The notes: generated from the sequence alone by a model not told the origin. Positions 10,296 through 21,020 are shown, counted from the first letter of the stretch. The stretch: DNA of 30,419 nt from Glomus cerebriforme (GCA_003550305.1 QKYT01000022.1:133306-163724), one strand, 5' to 3'. A program made the numbers and translations.

Positions 10296-10827
10296 TTGGT
10301 TATTTATTTTATTTATACAAATTATAAATAACATTGATTTTATTTTCTCTTGTAGAAGTTAGTTTAAATTCTTGCAATGTAAAAAGTTTATCTCAGCTCA
10401 ATTTGGTATATTTTGACACTTGTATTACATGGATACAAACAAGAACTGCACTGTTGGTTTTTTTCTCTCGATACTAAAAAGATTAAAAAAAAAAAAATAA
10501 AAATAAATAAAATAAATAAATAAGTTACAAACACGCATTTTTTTAATATGCGCGTAGCACAACAGTGGATCAAAAAGGGCCCGAAAATTATTTGACGAAT
10601 AAAAAACACAATAAAACCGTGAAATTCTGCCAACCATCATCTCACACAAAACGATCAATGTTTCAACTTGTCGCTTTGTTGAGACGTTAGGGTTTCCTTT
10701 AATCCCTCCTACTATTAACCGTTAAAGACCTTAAATAATTTCCAAATTTACGAATAACGTATATATAAAGGGATCTCAAATTTCTTCGTCACGCTCTCTC
10801 CTATTTTATCGCAAATTATTATTATTA

Positions 10828-10878
<51 letters not shown>

Positions 10879-11386
10879 AAAAAAAAAAAACTTTTAAATA
10901 AATTGTTTCTAAAATTAACATCATCTCGGACTTTTTGCTCCACATATCCCTTATTTTTGGGTATCGCAATAATCCGGGTGTCTTTTTTTTTAATGGTAGT
11001 CTGCGATAATATAGATTATTATTATTATTTATTCCTTTTGTAAAGTATATCTTTGATTTTTTATCTACTGGTCTCTGTTGATTATTATTATATCATATTA
11101 TATTCAACAGTCATAATCAAAGAATTTCTTGCTTTCTATTTTGAAAAATAAATCAACGATTTTTTAATATTTATAATTATTTATTCAATTCATACTTATT
11201 TTTTTTTTTCGTTGCCACATTCTCCCTTTCTTCATCCCCCCCCTTTTCGTTCCTGCAACTAAACCAAACTTCACCCCCACTTTTCTTGAACCCGAGTGTA
11301 CACAATCTGCTATTTGTCATAGTTGACAAATATACTTTAAAAAAAACTGGTTCATTTTATCTATATATCATAATCAACACATATAT

Positions 11387-11389
11387 ACA

Positions 11390-11421
<32 letters not shown>

Positions 11422-11465
11422 ACACATACATACATATATATATATATACACACATATATATATAC
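11387..11465. repeat. TA/CA dinucleotide microsatellite
   Basis: A run of about 79 bases made almost only of TA with interspersed CACA steps. It lies about 400 bp before the WOPR start codon and creates chance open frames on both strands. Confidence 0.9.
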
Positions 11466-11874
11466 TGATAAATACCAGGTACTGTAAATATAATTAAAAT
11501 ATCTAAAAAAAGTCGTCACACAGGGCCTGTTCTGTACGCATATAAAACAAACATCCCCCCGTTGACGGTCGGAACTACCCAACCTCAAAAAAATTTTGAT
11601 ATTTCTCTTTCTTGATAAAAAAATCTAAAAAAAAAAAAAAAAAATTAGATATATATTATAAAAAAAAAATATATAAAATATAAGGATTTTAAACTATTTC
11701 GTTCGCATAAGTTTATACTTATCTTCAAGTCGCGTCAGGAAAAAAAAAAGAATTTTTTTTCTCCCGTTCTTGATGTAAGTTGCATTTCAGTTATTTTGTT
11801 CTTTTTTTAAATATTTTTTGTATTGTTTAACTAAATAATTTGATATTCTTTACTAAATAATTTAGTATTAAAAT

Positions 11875-13767
11875 ATGAGCATCGAAGCAACTTTTCGAGG
11901 TTATATTGAAACGACACAAGATACTTTACTTATATTCGAAGCTTGTAGACGTGGTATACTTCCAAGGATATGCCGACGTCTTCAAGAAAAAGAACGTAAA
12001 ATCGTAACGTCAGGAAGTGTATTTGTTTTTGATGAACGCGAATCCGGGATAAAACGTTGGACTGATGGTTTAGTTTGGAGTCCTTCACGAATCCTTGGAA
12101 ATTTTCTTATCTATCGTGAGCTTGATAAAAGAGCTCCGGCAGGTAAAAAAGATTCGACTCCAGTAGAACGTCAAAGAAGTAATAGTGCTGATATGGAATC
12201 TCAAGCTGAAAAAAATAAAGAACGCGCTTTAGTTGGCAGTTTGACAAATTCTTATCGATTTAAAAAAGGTGGTTTGATCAAGAAAACAATGTCAATTATG
12301 GTTAATGGTGTTAGTCAACATATGATTAGTTATTATACAAAAGAAGATGTCCTGGCCTGTAAACTCAAGACTCCTTCCTCTTTACCAAGTTTGGCCATTC
12401 TCGAAATTGCTCCTGAATTTTTGTTAAAACAAAATTTTAGGATACCGCCTGTGATAGAGTCGACTTACGAACAAGGTGAACAAAACTCACCAAGTACGGT
12501 TGTTTCAACTGTGACAACTCCCGTAAATATGCACGTAGGTTCATCACTGACGATGAACTTTCAATCCACTGATCATTCCATCTTCATTGCAGAATTGGAA
12601 GGAATGACTTATGGAGGGAAACAATCTTCGGTATCTTCTAATTCTCCTCATGCAATTCTCCCTAAGCCTGGTGCTGGAGGTACAGTAAGCCCAACAAGAT
12701 TAACAAATATGGACTTTCCTCCTTCTTCTCGTATAAAGATTGAAATGGAATCTTCGAATCAATCCGGTGTTGATTTATATCGTTCAACATATTCAAATGG
12801 TTCAAATAATTCCGGTTATCCTTCAGCTATGCATCCTTCTTCTCATTATACATCTTATGCTACACCTGGTCATCCCGTCGCAAATGGACCTGATGGATCT
12901 CATACATTACCGATTCCACCACCTATGAGAGCTTATATGAATCGTCAACCTTCTTATGAATTTCCTCCAATTACATCTCATGTTAATACTTCAGCTCCAC
13001 CAAGATTGTTAACATCCCCACAACCACCTTTAATACCAAGTATAGGTTCTAATCAAAATGATTATAATAATTATTATCATTCACCTTCACATAGCGGGAA
13101 TTCTCAAACTAATGGTAGTTGGTCTGATTATCAATTTTCTTCGTACTCATCTTCAAATTCAAATCATTCACATGGAAATGGAAGTCAACCTACCACAGGA
13201 AATTTGGCTTCAATTAGTCATCAAACACAATCGAATAATAATAATAATCCTCATGCAGAAACAGGTAGCGATGTATTCTATGCTACTACTACTACCACCA
13301 CTGGTAATGATTCTGCCACCCATCCTATCAACACACTTAGTCAAGTACCTTTTGGCTATCATGAATTATCATCACCTTCTCTTCCCGAATTATATAATTC
13401 TGACCACTCACCTACTACAACCAACTCCGCATCACACTCTCAATCAAATCAGCATGAACATTTAGCGTCTACTCCATCTCCTACACTTCCTGCTATATCT
13501 TCGCCTTCCAGTACTGCAAGTACAAATAATAATAACAGTTCAAGTAATGCACCTGTAACACCTCCTCTTAGTTCTCCTAATACCAGTAATAACGCTACAA
13601 TCGTCAATTCCGGAAATGGTGGTGGTGCAAATCTTTTTAATTCAAATTATCCTCCGTATTATTCTTCATGGATAAAAAATGAAGGGTATCCGACAGTTTC
13701 AATGCCTTCTAATTCATTTATGTATGATCCTTATTTAGTAAGGGATACATGGGAATTGAGAAATTAA
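11875..13767 (+). CDS. WOPR-domain (Gti1/Pac2-type) transcription factor
   Basis: Intronless, 630 residues. The N-terminal third is a full two-part WOPR DNA-binding domain. WOPRa spans about residues 8-86, with DTLLIFEACRRGILPRICRR, SGSVFVFDERESGIKRWTDG and WSPSRILGNFLIYRE. WOPRb spans about 118-190, with YRFKKGGLIKKTMS, QHMISYYTKEDV and L.IAPEFLLKQNF. A charged linker (about 87-117) joins the halves. The remaining 430 residues are low-complexity, rich in Ser, Asn, Pro, His and Thr, as in activation regions of this family. The family (Candida Wor1, Histoplasma Ryp1, S. pombe Gti1 and Pac2, Fusarium Sge1) acts in the nucleus as fungal-specific master regulators of morphology, nutrient response and host interaction. 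The ATG sits directly before the conserved domain, so the start is secure. Which subfamily it belongs to cannot be settled by eye. A possible AATAAA signal lies at 13812. Confidence 0.95.
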   Translation: MSIEATFRGYIETTQDTLLIFEACRRGILPRICRRLQEKERKIVTSGSVFVFDERESGIKRWTDGLVWSPSRILGNFLIYRELDKRAPAGKKDSTPVERQRSNSADMESQAEKNKERALVGSLTNSYRFKKGGLIKKTMSIMVNGVSQHMISYYTKEDVLACKLKTPSSLPSLAILEIAPEFLLKQNFRIPPVIESTYEQGEQNSPSTVVSTVTTPVNMHVGSSLTMNFQSTDHSIFIAELEGMTYGGKQSSVSSNSPHAILPKPGAGGTVSPTRLTNMDFPPSSRIKIEMESSNQSGVDLYRSTYSNGSNNSGYPSAMHPSSHYTSYATPGHPVANGPDGSHTLPIPPPMRAYMNRQPSYEFPPITSHVNTSAPPRLLTSPQPPLIPSIGSNQNDYNNYYHSPSHSGNSQTNGSWSDYQFSSYSSSNSNHSHGNGSQPTTGNLASISHQTQSNNNNNPHAETGSDVFYATTTTTTGNDSATHPINTLSQVPFGYHELSSPSLPELYNSDHSPTTTNSASHSQSNQHEHLASTPSPTLPAISSPSSTASTNNNNSSSNAPVTPPLSSPNTSNNATIVNSGNGGGANLFNSNYPPYYSSWIKNEGYPTVSMPSNSFMYDPYLVRDTWELRN

Positions 13768-13977
13768 TTATAATTGAAGAAAAAAACGAACTTCAAAAAA
13801 AAAAAAAATTTAATAAAATAAACTTTGGGTGGGTTTAGGTAATAATAAAAAAAAATACGGAATAATAATATAAAATATAAAACCGAGGGAATAACATTTA
13901 CTTTATTTTATTTTATTTATTTATTTATTTTTTTTTTTTAAAAAAAAAATGAAATAAAATAAATAAAATAAATAAAT
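13768..13977. other. 3' region of WOPR gene up to the gap
   Basis: AT-rich 3' flank with AATAAA at 13812-13817. From about 13900 it becomes TTTAT repeats, then 12 T, 10 A and AAATAAA repeats. That makes a near fold-back palindrome that stops at the run of Ns. Confidence 0.5.
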
Positions 13978-14887
13978 NNNNNNNNNNNNNNNNNNNNNNN
14001 NNNNNNNNNNNNNNNNNNNNNNNNNNNNNNNNNNNNNNNNNNNNNNNNNNNNNNNNNNNNNNNNNNNNNNNNNNNNNNNNNNNNNNNNNNNNNNNNNNNN
14101 NNNNNNNNNNNNNNNNNNNNNNNNNNNNNNNNNNNNNNNNNNNNNNNNNNNNNNNNNNNNNNNNNNNNNNNNNNNNNNNNNNNNNNNNNNNNNNNNNNNN
14201 NNNNNNNNNNNNNNNNNNNNNNNNNNNNNNNNNNNNNNNNNNNNNNNNNNNNNNNNNNNNNNNNNNNNNNNNNNNNNNNNNNNNNNNNNNNNNNNNNNNN
14301 NNNNNNNNNNNNNNNNNNNNNNNNNNNNNNNNNNNNNNNNNNNNNNNNNNNNNNNNNNNNNNNNNNNNNNNNNNNNNNNNNNNNNNNNNNNNNNNNNNNN
14401 NNNNNNNNNNNNNNNNNNNNNNNNNNNNNNNNNNNNNNNNNNNNNNNNNNNNNNNNNNNNNNNNNNNNNNNNNNNNNNNNNNNNNNNNNNNNNNNNNNNN
14501 NNNNNNNNNNNNNNNNNNNNNNNNNNNNNNNNNNNNNNNNNNNNNNNNNNNNNNNNNNNNNNNNNNNNNNNNNNNNNNNNNNNNNNNNNNNNNNNNNNNN
14601 NNNNNNNNNNNNNNNNNNNNNNNNNNNNNNNNNNNNNNNNNNNNNNNNNNNNNNNNNNNNNNNNNNNNNNNNNNNNNNNNNNNNNNNNNNNNNNNNNNNN
14701 NNNNNNNNNNNNNNNNNNNNNNNNNNNNNNNNNNNNNNNNNNNNNNNNNNNNNNNNNNNNNNNNNNNNNNNNNNNNNNNNNNNNNNNNNNNNNNNNNNNN
14801 NNNNNNNNNNNNNNNNNNNNNNNNNNNNNNNNNNNNNNNNNNNNNNNNNNNNNNNNNNNNNNNNNNNNNNNNNNNNNNNNNNNNNNN
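13978..14887. other. assembly gap (910 N)
   Basis: An unresolved run of N. A 324-codon minus-strand open frame spanning it consists almost only of unknown bases and has no meaning. The length may be an estimate, and a gene could be hidden here. Confidence 0.99.
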
Positions 14888-15856
14888 AATTTGTCTCACA
14901 ATTTTTTTTTTATTATAAACTTAATTAAAACGCGAATCTAGAACGCGAAATAAATAAAAATAATTCAAATTTGGATAATTTATTTTGGCAATGACACTTT
15001 TTTAATTTTCTTGCTTACGAACCTGTTTAGATATAGATATTTTATTCCCGATCGATGTAATTACCTAAACTAAATTATTATTTTTTTTAAAAAAAAAAAA
15101 ATGTCCCCATTGTGTTCAATCATTATTGTAACTGTGTCAAACGTTCGACGCAGTTTGTACAACTTACATATAATTGATTTTTTTTTTTCATCAGCATTTG
15201 AAACGCGATAATCAAAAAAAAAATTAAAAATTTTTTTGATAAAAACAAAGAAACTTGAAACGATATACGATGTTATAACGTGATATATTGATTTTAATTC
15301 ATTATAAATAAATAATAATGATTTTTAATTTCGCGTTCTTTTATTTATATTTAAATCATTATTTACAAATTTGAAACTGGAAAATTATTTTATTCGTACA
15401 ATTTGTACAGAATTTTCTTTGTTCTGTTCATGTATAAAAAACGCATTGGGGGCGTATATGTAATTTATCAATATTCCTTAATTAGAAATATATTTTTTGA
15501 ATTTCTATTGTTTGTTTGAATAGATATTCATGTGGTTTTAGGCTTTTGGCGCAATAAGATTTTTTTTTTTCCTTGACATGCAAGATTGAAAGCAATTAAA
15601 CACCAAGTACCATATATAATCGTTCCATTATTCTTTTTTTTTTCGTCTTATATTATGTAATTTAATATGTAATTATTCCAAATTAATAATTAAGTTATTA
15701 AATATCTTCATTGATATTAAAATAAAATAAAATGTCATCCGCAGCATATTATCATGTGAATAATCATTTGTTTCACGTGACAGTATGGATAAGATTAAAG
15801 ATAATTTTTTTTTTTCTTTCTCGATTTACCGGCTTTATAATATTTTCGAAAAATAA
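14888..15856. promoter_or_regulatory. upstream region of ATP15, with ACGCGAA motifs
   Basis: No gene was recognised. AACGCGAA occurs as a direct repeat at about 14929 and 14942, and its inverse is at 15328-15338 (ATTTCGCGTTC, an 11-base match). ACGCGAAA resembles fungal cell-cycle (SCB/MCB-type) boxes, but this is only a resemblance. A 65-codon frame at 15732-15929 overlaps the true first exon of ATP15 in another frame and is not supported. Confidence 0.35.
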
Positions 15857-16155
15857 ATGGCCTTTACTTGGAAATCAGCAGGCATTACGTACGTTTTTCG
15901 TTTATAATGAATTGAAACAAAAAAGTTAACATCTTTCTTTGTTATAACAGTTACCTTAAATATACCCAGATCTGTGCTCGTGCAGTTCGGAATGCACTTA
16001 AAGAAGAAGAACGCTTGATAGCACAAAAACGGGACGAACAAGGAATCAAATTCGCAAAATGGGAAAACGGTAAACAAGGAGATTTAGTGAGTGATATCTT
16101 ATTTACTTGTGTTAAATTATGATTTGGGGGATTTTGTAATGTATTTAATTAAATG

Positions 16156-16190
<35 letters not shown>

Positions 16191-16221
16191 ACTAGTTGAA
16201 ACACAACAACAATCTAGTTAA
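15857..16221 (+). CDS. ATP15: mitochondrial ATP synthase subunit epsilon
   Basis: Three exons: 15857-15888, 15951-16086 and 16189-16221. The introns are GTACGT..ACAG (62 bp, phase 2) and GTGAGT..T-tract-TAG (102 bp, phase 0), giving 66 residues. The start MAFTWKSAGIT, followed by YLKYTQICARAVRNALK, matches the conserved W..AG.(S/T)Y..Y...CA..VR..LK pattern of the eukaryotic epsilon subunit (yeast Atp15). This small protein of the central stalk of mitochondrial F1 is usually 50-75 residues. An in-frame TAA immediately before the ATG fixes the start. The short Gln/Ser C-terminal tail from exon 3 is the least certain part. Retaining intron 2 would instead end the protein soon after the donor. 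The gene converges on the thiamine pyrophosphokinase gene, with 22 bp between stops. Confidence 0.87.
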
Positions 16222-16243
16222 AAATGTAATTACATTAAATTTA

Positions 16244-17334
16244 TTAAATTTGTAATTCTACAGTCCAAATAACTGGAGTATCAGTTTCAATTGTTACAAC
16301 ATCATTAATTAAAATATTTGAAGTACTAATCATAACTCCAAAAGATGATGTAACATTTGCTATTAAATAAAAAAAAAAAAAAAGAAGATATTTATTAATT
16401 TATTTTTTTATTTTTTATTTTTTTTTATTACAGTTATAATTTATAAAACAATACATACTCATATTCCATTTTAATCCGCTTGTTGTTAAAATGGCTCTTT
16501 GAACACCAATTGGTAAGATTCCACATGTTGGACCTTCTATTTCTCTATCACATATTATATTATGTTTTCCCTATGAAAATAAAATCAAAATTAAATTAGT
16601 TATCTTATTTATTTTGAATTTTATTAAAATAATATCTTACTTTATCAAGTAAAAAAGCCAAATTTTTATCAGATATAAGATAAATTTTTCTTTCATCTTT
16701 AAGTTTATACAGATAATGAATATTTGACATTGTCTGATCAAATCTACCTCCAAATGCTCCTATTGCTATCACATCATATTTGAGAGAATTTTCTTCTTCC
16801 TTGAAACTAACAAGATTAATGCATTTCATGAAATCTGTTGATTCTTGTTCAGGTTCGTGTTGAATATCTGTGCCTTGAGAATAATAAAATTTTCGAACAT
16901 CGTCTCTTAATGAATCCAAATCCCCCCTAATATAATTAGGAATATATCTAAAGTATAATGGAAAACAAAATGATTATAATAATTATAATAATTATAATCA
17001 TTTTATAAAATTTTATAATCCCTACAAACAAGTGTTATAATTTTTACTGACATTCCTTTAAATGTATCGTACAATTGATTTGCACCACCATCCGCACAAA
17101 TTCTTAAATGAGCTTAAAATAAAATAATAATAATAATATTTTTAATAATTTTTAAAGAAATTTAAAATCATCTTATTCAACATTAATCATACCATTTTCC
17201 CATAATATGTGAAATATATCATCACGACATTTAATTGGTTGATTTAATATTATGAGAATATATGGAGAACCTTTGAAACGTTCTTTTTTATCTAGAAACT
17301 CCTTAATTTTCCAATCAAAAGTTGTAGTTGCCAT
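16244..17334 (-). CDS. THI80: thiamine pyrophosphokinase
   Basis: Five exons on the minus strand: 17334-17193, 17112-17052, 16947-16641, 16570-16459 and 16359-16244. Introns are 80, 104, 70 and 99 bp with phases 1, 2, 0 and 1, and the protein is 245 residues, the size of human TPK1. The enzyme transfers pyrophosphate from ATP to thiamine, making thiamine diphosphate. Family marks are LIILNQPI (about 27-34), ICADGGANQLYD (52-63), GDLDSLR (76-82), STDFMKC (104-110) and GAFGGRFDQTM (131-141) in the catalytic domain. The binding domain has GPTCGILPIG, LTTSGLKWNM and near the end FGVMISTSN with TDTPVIWT. Both domains are complete. Every joint keeps the frame. The least typical splice site is the intron 2 donor (GTCAGT). 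The start codon lies 243 bp from the divergent UBE2J gene. Confidence 0.94.
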
Positions 17335-17577
17335 GTTTAAAAAGGGAGAGTTAACATTTTATTTTTGGATATTTATTTATAATTATTTTATCGTGAATGA
17401 TCTGTTTTTTTACTTATCAGAAAATCAGATAAATATTTTATGATTTCACCAATCATCATGTGACAGGTATTCCAATATATTCGAACTTTCTTATTTGGTC
17501 AATGCTTTATTTAATACTTATAAGCCTCCTTCAAATCTTTCAAAGTAGATTTTTCTCATTTGAACATTTAAACAAAA
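17335..17577. promoter_or_regulatory. shared divergent promoter, TPK and UBE2J genes
   Basis: Only 243 bp separate the start codons of the minus-strand thiamine pyrophosphokinase gene and the plus-strand ubiquitin-conjugating enzyme gene. Both genes must start transcription in or near it. It includes ATCATGTGAC near 17456. A 63-codon plus-strand open frame from 17252 runs antisense to TPK exon 1 and into this spacer; it is not supported as a gene. Confidence 0.6.
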
Positions 17578-18577
17578 ATGGCCAACACAACCTCTTATAA
17601 CATGAGAAGTCCAGGTAAAAAATAACTTTTTTTATTATAGATCTTTATATAAGGGAGCTTATATATATATATTGTTTTATTTTGAATGTAGCTGTTAAGC
17701 GACTTTTACAAGAAGCTCGTGAATTACAGCAAGATAAATGTAGCGATTATACTGCTCAACCTCTTGAGGTAAGAATATTTATTCCCTTTAATCTATAAAT
17801 TTAAAATTTTTTTTTAATATTTAAATGATGAATGCAATCCAGGATAATCTTTTTGAGTGGCATTTTGTCATTCGTGGACCTGATGATACCGAATTTGAAG
17901 GTGGAAGATATCATGGACGTATTCTTTTACCATCAGAATATCCATTTAAACCACCAAATCTTATGCTTATGACACCAAATGGCAGATTTGAACTTAACAA
18001 GAAAATCTGTTTGAGTATTACCGGATATCATCCAGAATATTGGTTACCTGCATGGGGAATTCGTACTGTTCTTTTAGGATTGCTTGGATTTATGACAACA
18101 AAAGCCAATGGAGCGATTGGAGGAATTGATTATACTGAATCCGAAAGAAAAATTTTAGCTCAAAGGTCTAGAAATTGGAAATGTCCCGCATGTGAAATGA
18201 CTAATATTGAGACTTTACCGGATGATGATAATAATAATAATAATAAATTATTGAATAACGATTCAAATTTGCCTCAATTCTCTTTTGTATATGAAGAACA
18301 AAAGAAAACAATTCTTGCAAATTCTAGTAAAAGTAGTAACTCGTCACATTCTCCACCCGAAATAATAAATTCAGAAAATACCACATCATCTGATGGACAA
18401 CAACATCATCAACAGCAACAGCAACAGCAACAGCAGCAGCAGCAACAACAACCACGACCACTACAACAAATTGAAACTACTCCGACAACTCCACCAATAT
18501 CTACATACTTTATTGATGCTGGGATTTTTATATTAGTATCAATTGTAATCGCTTTATTAGCGAAAAAATTTTCATAA
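17578..18577 (+). CDS. UBC6: tail-anchored ubiquitin-conjugating enzyme E2 (UBE2J/Ubc6 type)
   Basis: Three exons: 17578-17614, 17692-17768 and 17843-18577 (introns 77 and 74 bp, phases 1 and 0), giving 282 residues. The E2 fold spans about residues 6-150. It has YNMRSPAVKRLLQEA, DNLFEWHFVIRGP, YHGRILLPSEYPFKPP, then NGRFELNKKICLSITGYHPE with catalytic Cys94, and W.PAWGIRT. The class lacks the usual HPN motif, as here. The final 20 or so residues (from about 262, IDAGIFILVSIVIALLA) are one hydrophobic helix with a KK flank, so the protein is tail-anchored in the ER membrane, facing the cytosol. By family it would supply ubiquitin in ER-associated degradation with Hrd1/Doa10-type ligases. It is closer to UBE2J1 than to yeast Ubc6 by eye. 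Oddities are a CPAC motif (152-155) and 14 consecutive Gln (228-241). Confidence 0.94.
18410..18451 (+). repeat. CAR trinucleotide run coding poly-Gln
   Basis: Fourteen in-frame CAA/CAG codons, preceded by CAA CAA CAT CAT. It lies in the disordered linker between the E2 domain and the membrane anchor and is a likely site of length variation between strains or between nuclei. Confidence 0.9.
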
Positions 18578-18938
18578 TGTATTTTTTTTTACATAGAAAA
18601 GACGTATATACAGTATTTTACATAAAGTTGGTTTATATCATCAAAGATTTGTAAAAGTATTTTTTTTTTCAAATTGTAATTCAAGAAAAAAAAAACAAAG
18701 TAAAATAAAAATAATAATAAACAAAATATTTAAAAAGTAATTATGAAATCCATGAATCCATGTGACCACTGAAAACTGCGGCGAATCTCATGATCTAGAT
18801 CAAAAAAAAAAAAAAAAAAAAGGAAAGAAAATTTCGGTTAGAATGAAACCAAAAAAGAACTTTTCATTGTATGATGCATTTAATTTTAATAATATATTAC
18901 CTTGCAAGACAATTAATAACGCGCGTGTAAATTGTTAT
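18578..18938. other. 3' flank of UBE2J gene
   Basis: No gene was recognised. TATACAGTATT, one base from the recurrent palindrome, is at 18607-18617, 30 bp after the stop codon. T and A tracts follow. Confidence 0.5.
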
Positions 18939-18948
18939 TGATAACAAT
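18931..18948. promoter_or_regulatory. perfect inverted repeat with GATA site
   Basis: ATTGTTAT-TG-ATAACAAT is a perfect 8-bp inverted repeat with a 2-base spacer, and its centre contains TGATAA. It marks the left edge of the GATA-site cluster. Confidence 0.5.
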
Positions 18949-19862
18949 AATTCTAATGAAAGAAAAAGTCTTAACACGCACATAATAATTTAAATATCAT
19001 TTGTTCTTTTTAAAACTTTAAAAAAAAAAATAGATATATATATAATTTCGCTAAATGCCGTGGGCTTTGCATTGCATGTTTAAAATTGTAATTTCTTGGG
19101 GATTATTGTTTTTTTTAAAAAAAAAATTACGCCAGTAAATGTAAATGATCGCTGAATAAACCAATAAACACATGTAAATATCGTTATCTGTTTGCATTGA
19201 TTTTTAGTGCTGGCAATTTCTTACGACAAATAAACTTTATTAAATTAAATTAATTAAATAATTTATATAAGCTATTAAACAACCATAATAGGAAGGTAAT
19301 GAAACGAAAGATAAGATAACGATTGATCTGATATGATATATTTGACGGTTTGTTTGATAAACAGCATAGCATATATAACATGTAATCGCAACATGATTAC
19401 AAATTACGAATGAGTATTTATATTTTGGCGCTTTTACGTTGCGTTTCGGTTGGTTCTTTTTTGTTATCAATTGATTAAATTAAAACCATGATATGATTTA
19501 TTTATAATTGTTAATGATCATCAAAACATTAAACAAGTCCGAACAAACGCGAAAAAAAAAGTAGATAACAAAATTTTTACCATATTCATTTAAAAAGAAA
19601 TTCACTAGAGAAAAACAAACAAATTCTTATCTTATCAGTTTGCATGGTCTTACAATCAATTTGTAACACATTGATAAGATTTTATTGCATAATATTCAAT
19701 ATTCATTGAGGTTCTAATACGTCAGAGTGCATAATAATAGATAACAAAATTATTATTTTTATTTTATTTTATTTTTATTCTTTTTTTTTTTTTATTTATT
19801 ATGATTATTATTATTATTTACAGTATATATATTTTTTTATTTATTTATCATTATCATTATCA
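18939..19862. promoter_or_regulatory. cluster of GATA-factor sites
   Basis: Fourteen HGATAR sites (either strand) fall in 924 bp, starting at 18939, 19184, 19309, 19314, 19355, 19464, 19563, 19627, 19632, 19672, 19739, 19845, 19851 and 19857. Several are tandem, such as AGATAAGATAA at 19309 and TTATCTTATCA at 19627. By a rough hand estimate for 80% AT DNA about 5 would be expected. It lies 3.7-4.6 kb before the start of the GATA-factor gene. Two more tandem sites (TTATCTTATCT) are at 21767-21777. Fungal GATA factors often regulate their own or each other's genes; use as an enhancer here is inferred. Confidence 0.45.
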
Positions 19863-20982
19863 TTTTTATTATTTTTATGGGACTCAATCGCACGTGAAAC
19901 AAAAACACCCTTTAAGATATTAACGAGAGGTATCACATAAACCATGAATTTTACCACATGGTGGATGATATGTGACATTTACCTTTTCATTGATTCATTA
20001 TCCGTAGGGTATCACCTGGTACAAAAAATTTTGAGAACAGGTATTTTTACTGTGCGTAATTGTATATTCATTCATATTCTTTGTCTAATTACACGGATAA
20101 AAAAAATATATATAAATAAATATAAAAATAAATATAAAAATATTTTAGGTGATATTTATTCTTGTACTAACCGATTTTGGAGAAATTAAGTGTTTATTTA
20201 TTAAGTAACACCAAACATCCTTTTAACATAACAGGTTTTTCATTAAAAATTAAAAATTCGGGAAATTTTATGTTAATCCTCTAAATTTTTTTCAAAAAAA
20301 AAAAATTTTTTAGGCCGGAATTAAATTCGGAATATATTTATTAATCATAGGAATAATTATTATTTTAAATCAATTTATAATAGTGACTAACCTATATTTA
20401 AATGTATGTGCTCTGTGTGTTAATGTACGAGACTGTAAGACGCACCGGCCTCAAAAAAAAAAAAAATATATTTTTAATATTTTCCATATTCTGTCATACA
20501 AATATAATATAGAAGAAAAAGTAACCCTTTTTTTTTCTTTTTTTTTTTAAAAAAAAAAATTTTTTTTTTTTTTTTTTACCCCAACGTGATTTTTTTTTAG
20601 ATTTTTCTTTGTGTTCAGACAATTCAAATAAGGAAGTGGAAAAAGAATTGTAGGAAAGAAGGCGCAAACTTGTCTTCAACTTTATTTTTCGTTTCTGTCA
20701 CTCTTCGTAGATCGGTTACTCAATTTGGAACATGTGTTTTAGGTAGTGTAACCTCGCACTTTCATTCTTTGTTGCATTTCAAATGTTAATGTTGAACAGG
20801 AAAAAAAAAATTTTTTTTTCAAATATTGAAAACCTTTCGTAAGCAACAAATCGTCGGCGTCTTGTTTATTCTTGTACAAATAAAGAACTTTCCCCAAACA
20901 ATTTAATTAATTATTAACCGAAGAAAAAATTAATTTTTTTTTTTTTTTTTTTTGTGTTTATGTCAACAAGAATGGTTACAGG

Positions 20983-21020
<38 letters not shown>

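Larger units (their letters stand above)
9438..11874. promoter_or_regulatory. long upstream region of the WOPR gene
   Basis: No gene was recognised in these 2.4 kb. Contents include an exact TATACAGTATA (10285-10295), a run of 39 consecutive A after 11 T (10828-10877), a TA/CA microsatellite (about 11387-11465) and pyrimidine-rich blocks near 11230. Long non-coding leaders and upstream regions are usual for WOPR master regulators, which often control themselves. No exact TTAAAGTTT (the published Wor1-type site) was found in this stretch, only one-mismatch forms. Confidence 0.4.

Noticed and set aside
13925..14899. 324-codon minus-strand open frame
   Set aside because: It is nearly all N; only the ends have real bases.
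15732..15929. 65-codon + open frame over the ATP15 start
   Set aside because: It is out of frame with the conserved exon, and its middle is a translated T-tract.
17252..17443. 63-codon + open frame antisense to TPK exon 1
   Set aside because: It is a shadow of the confident minus-strand gene.
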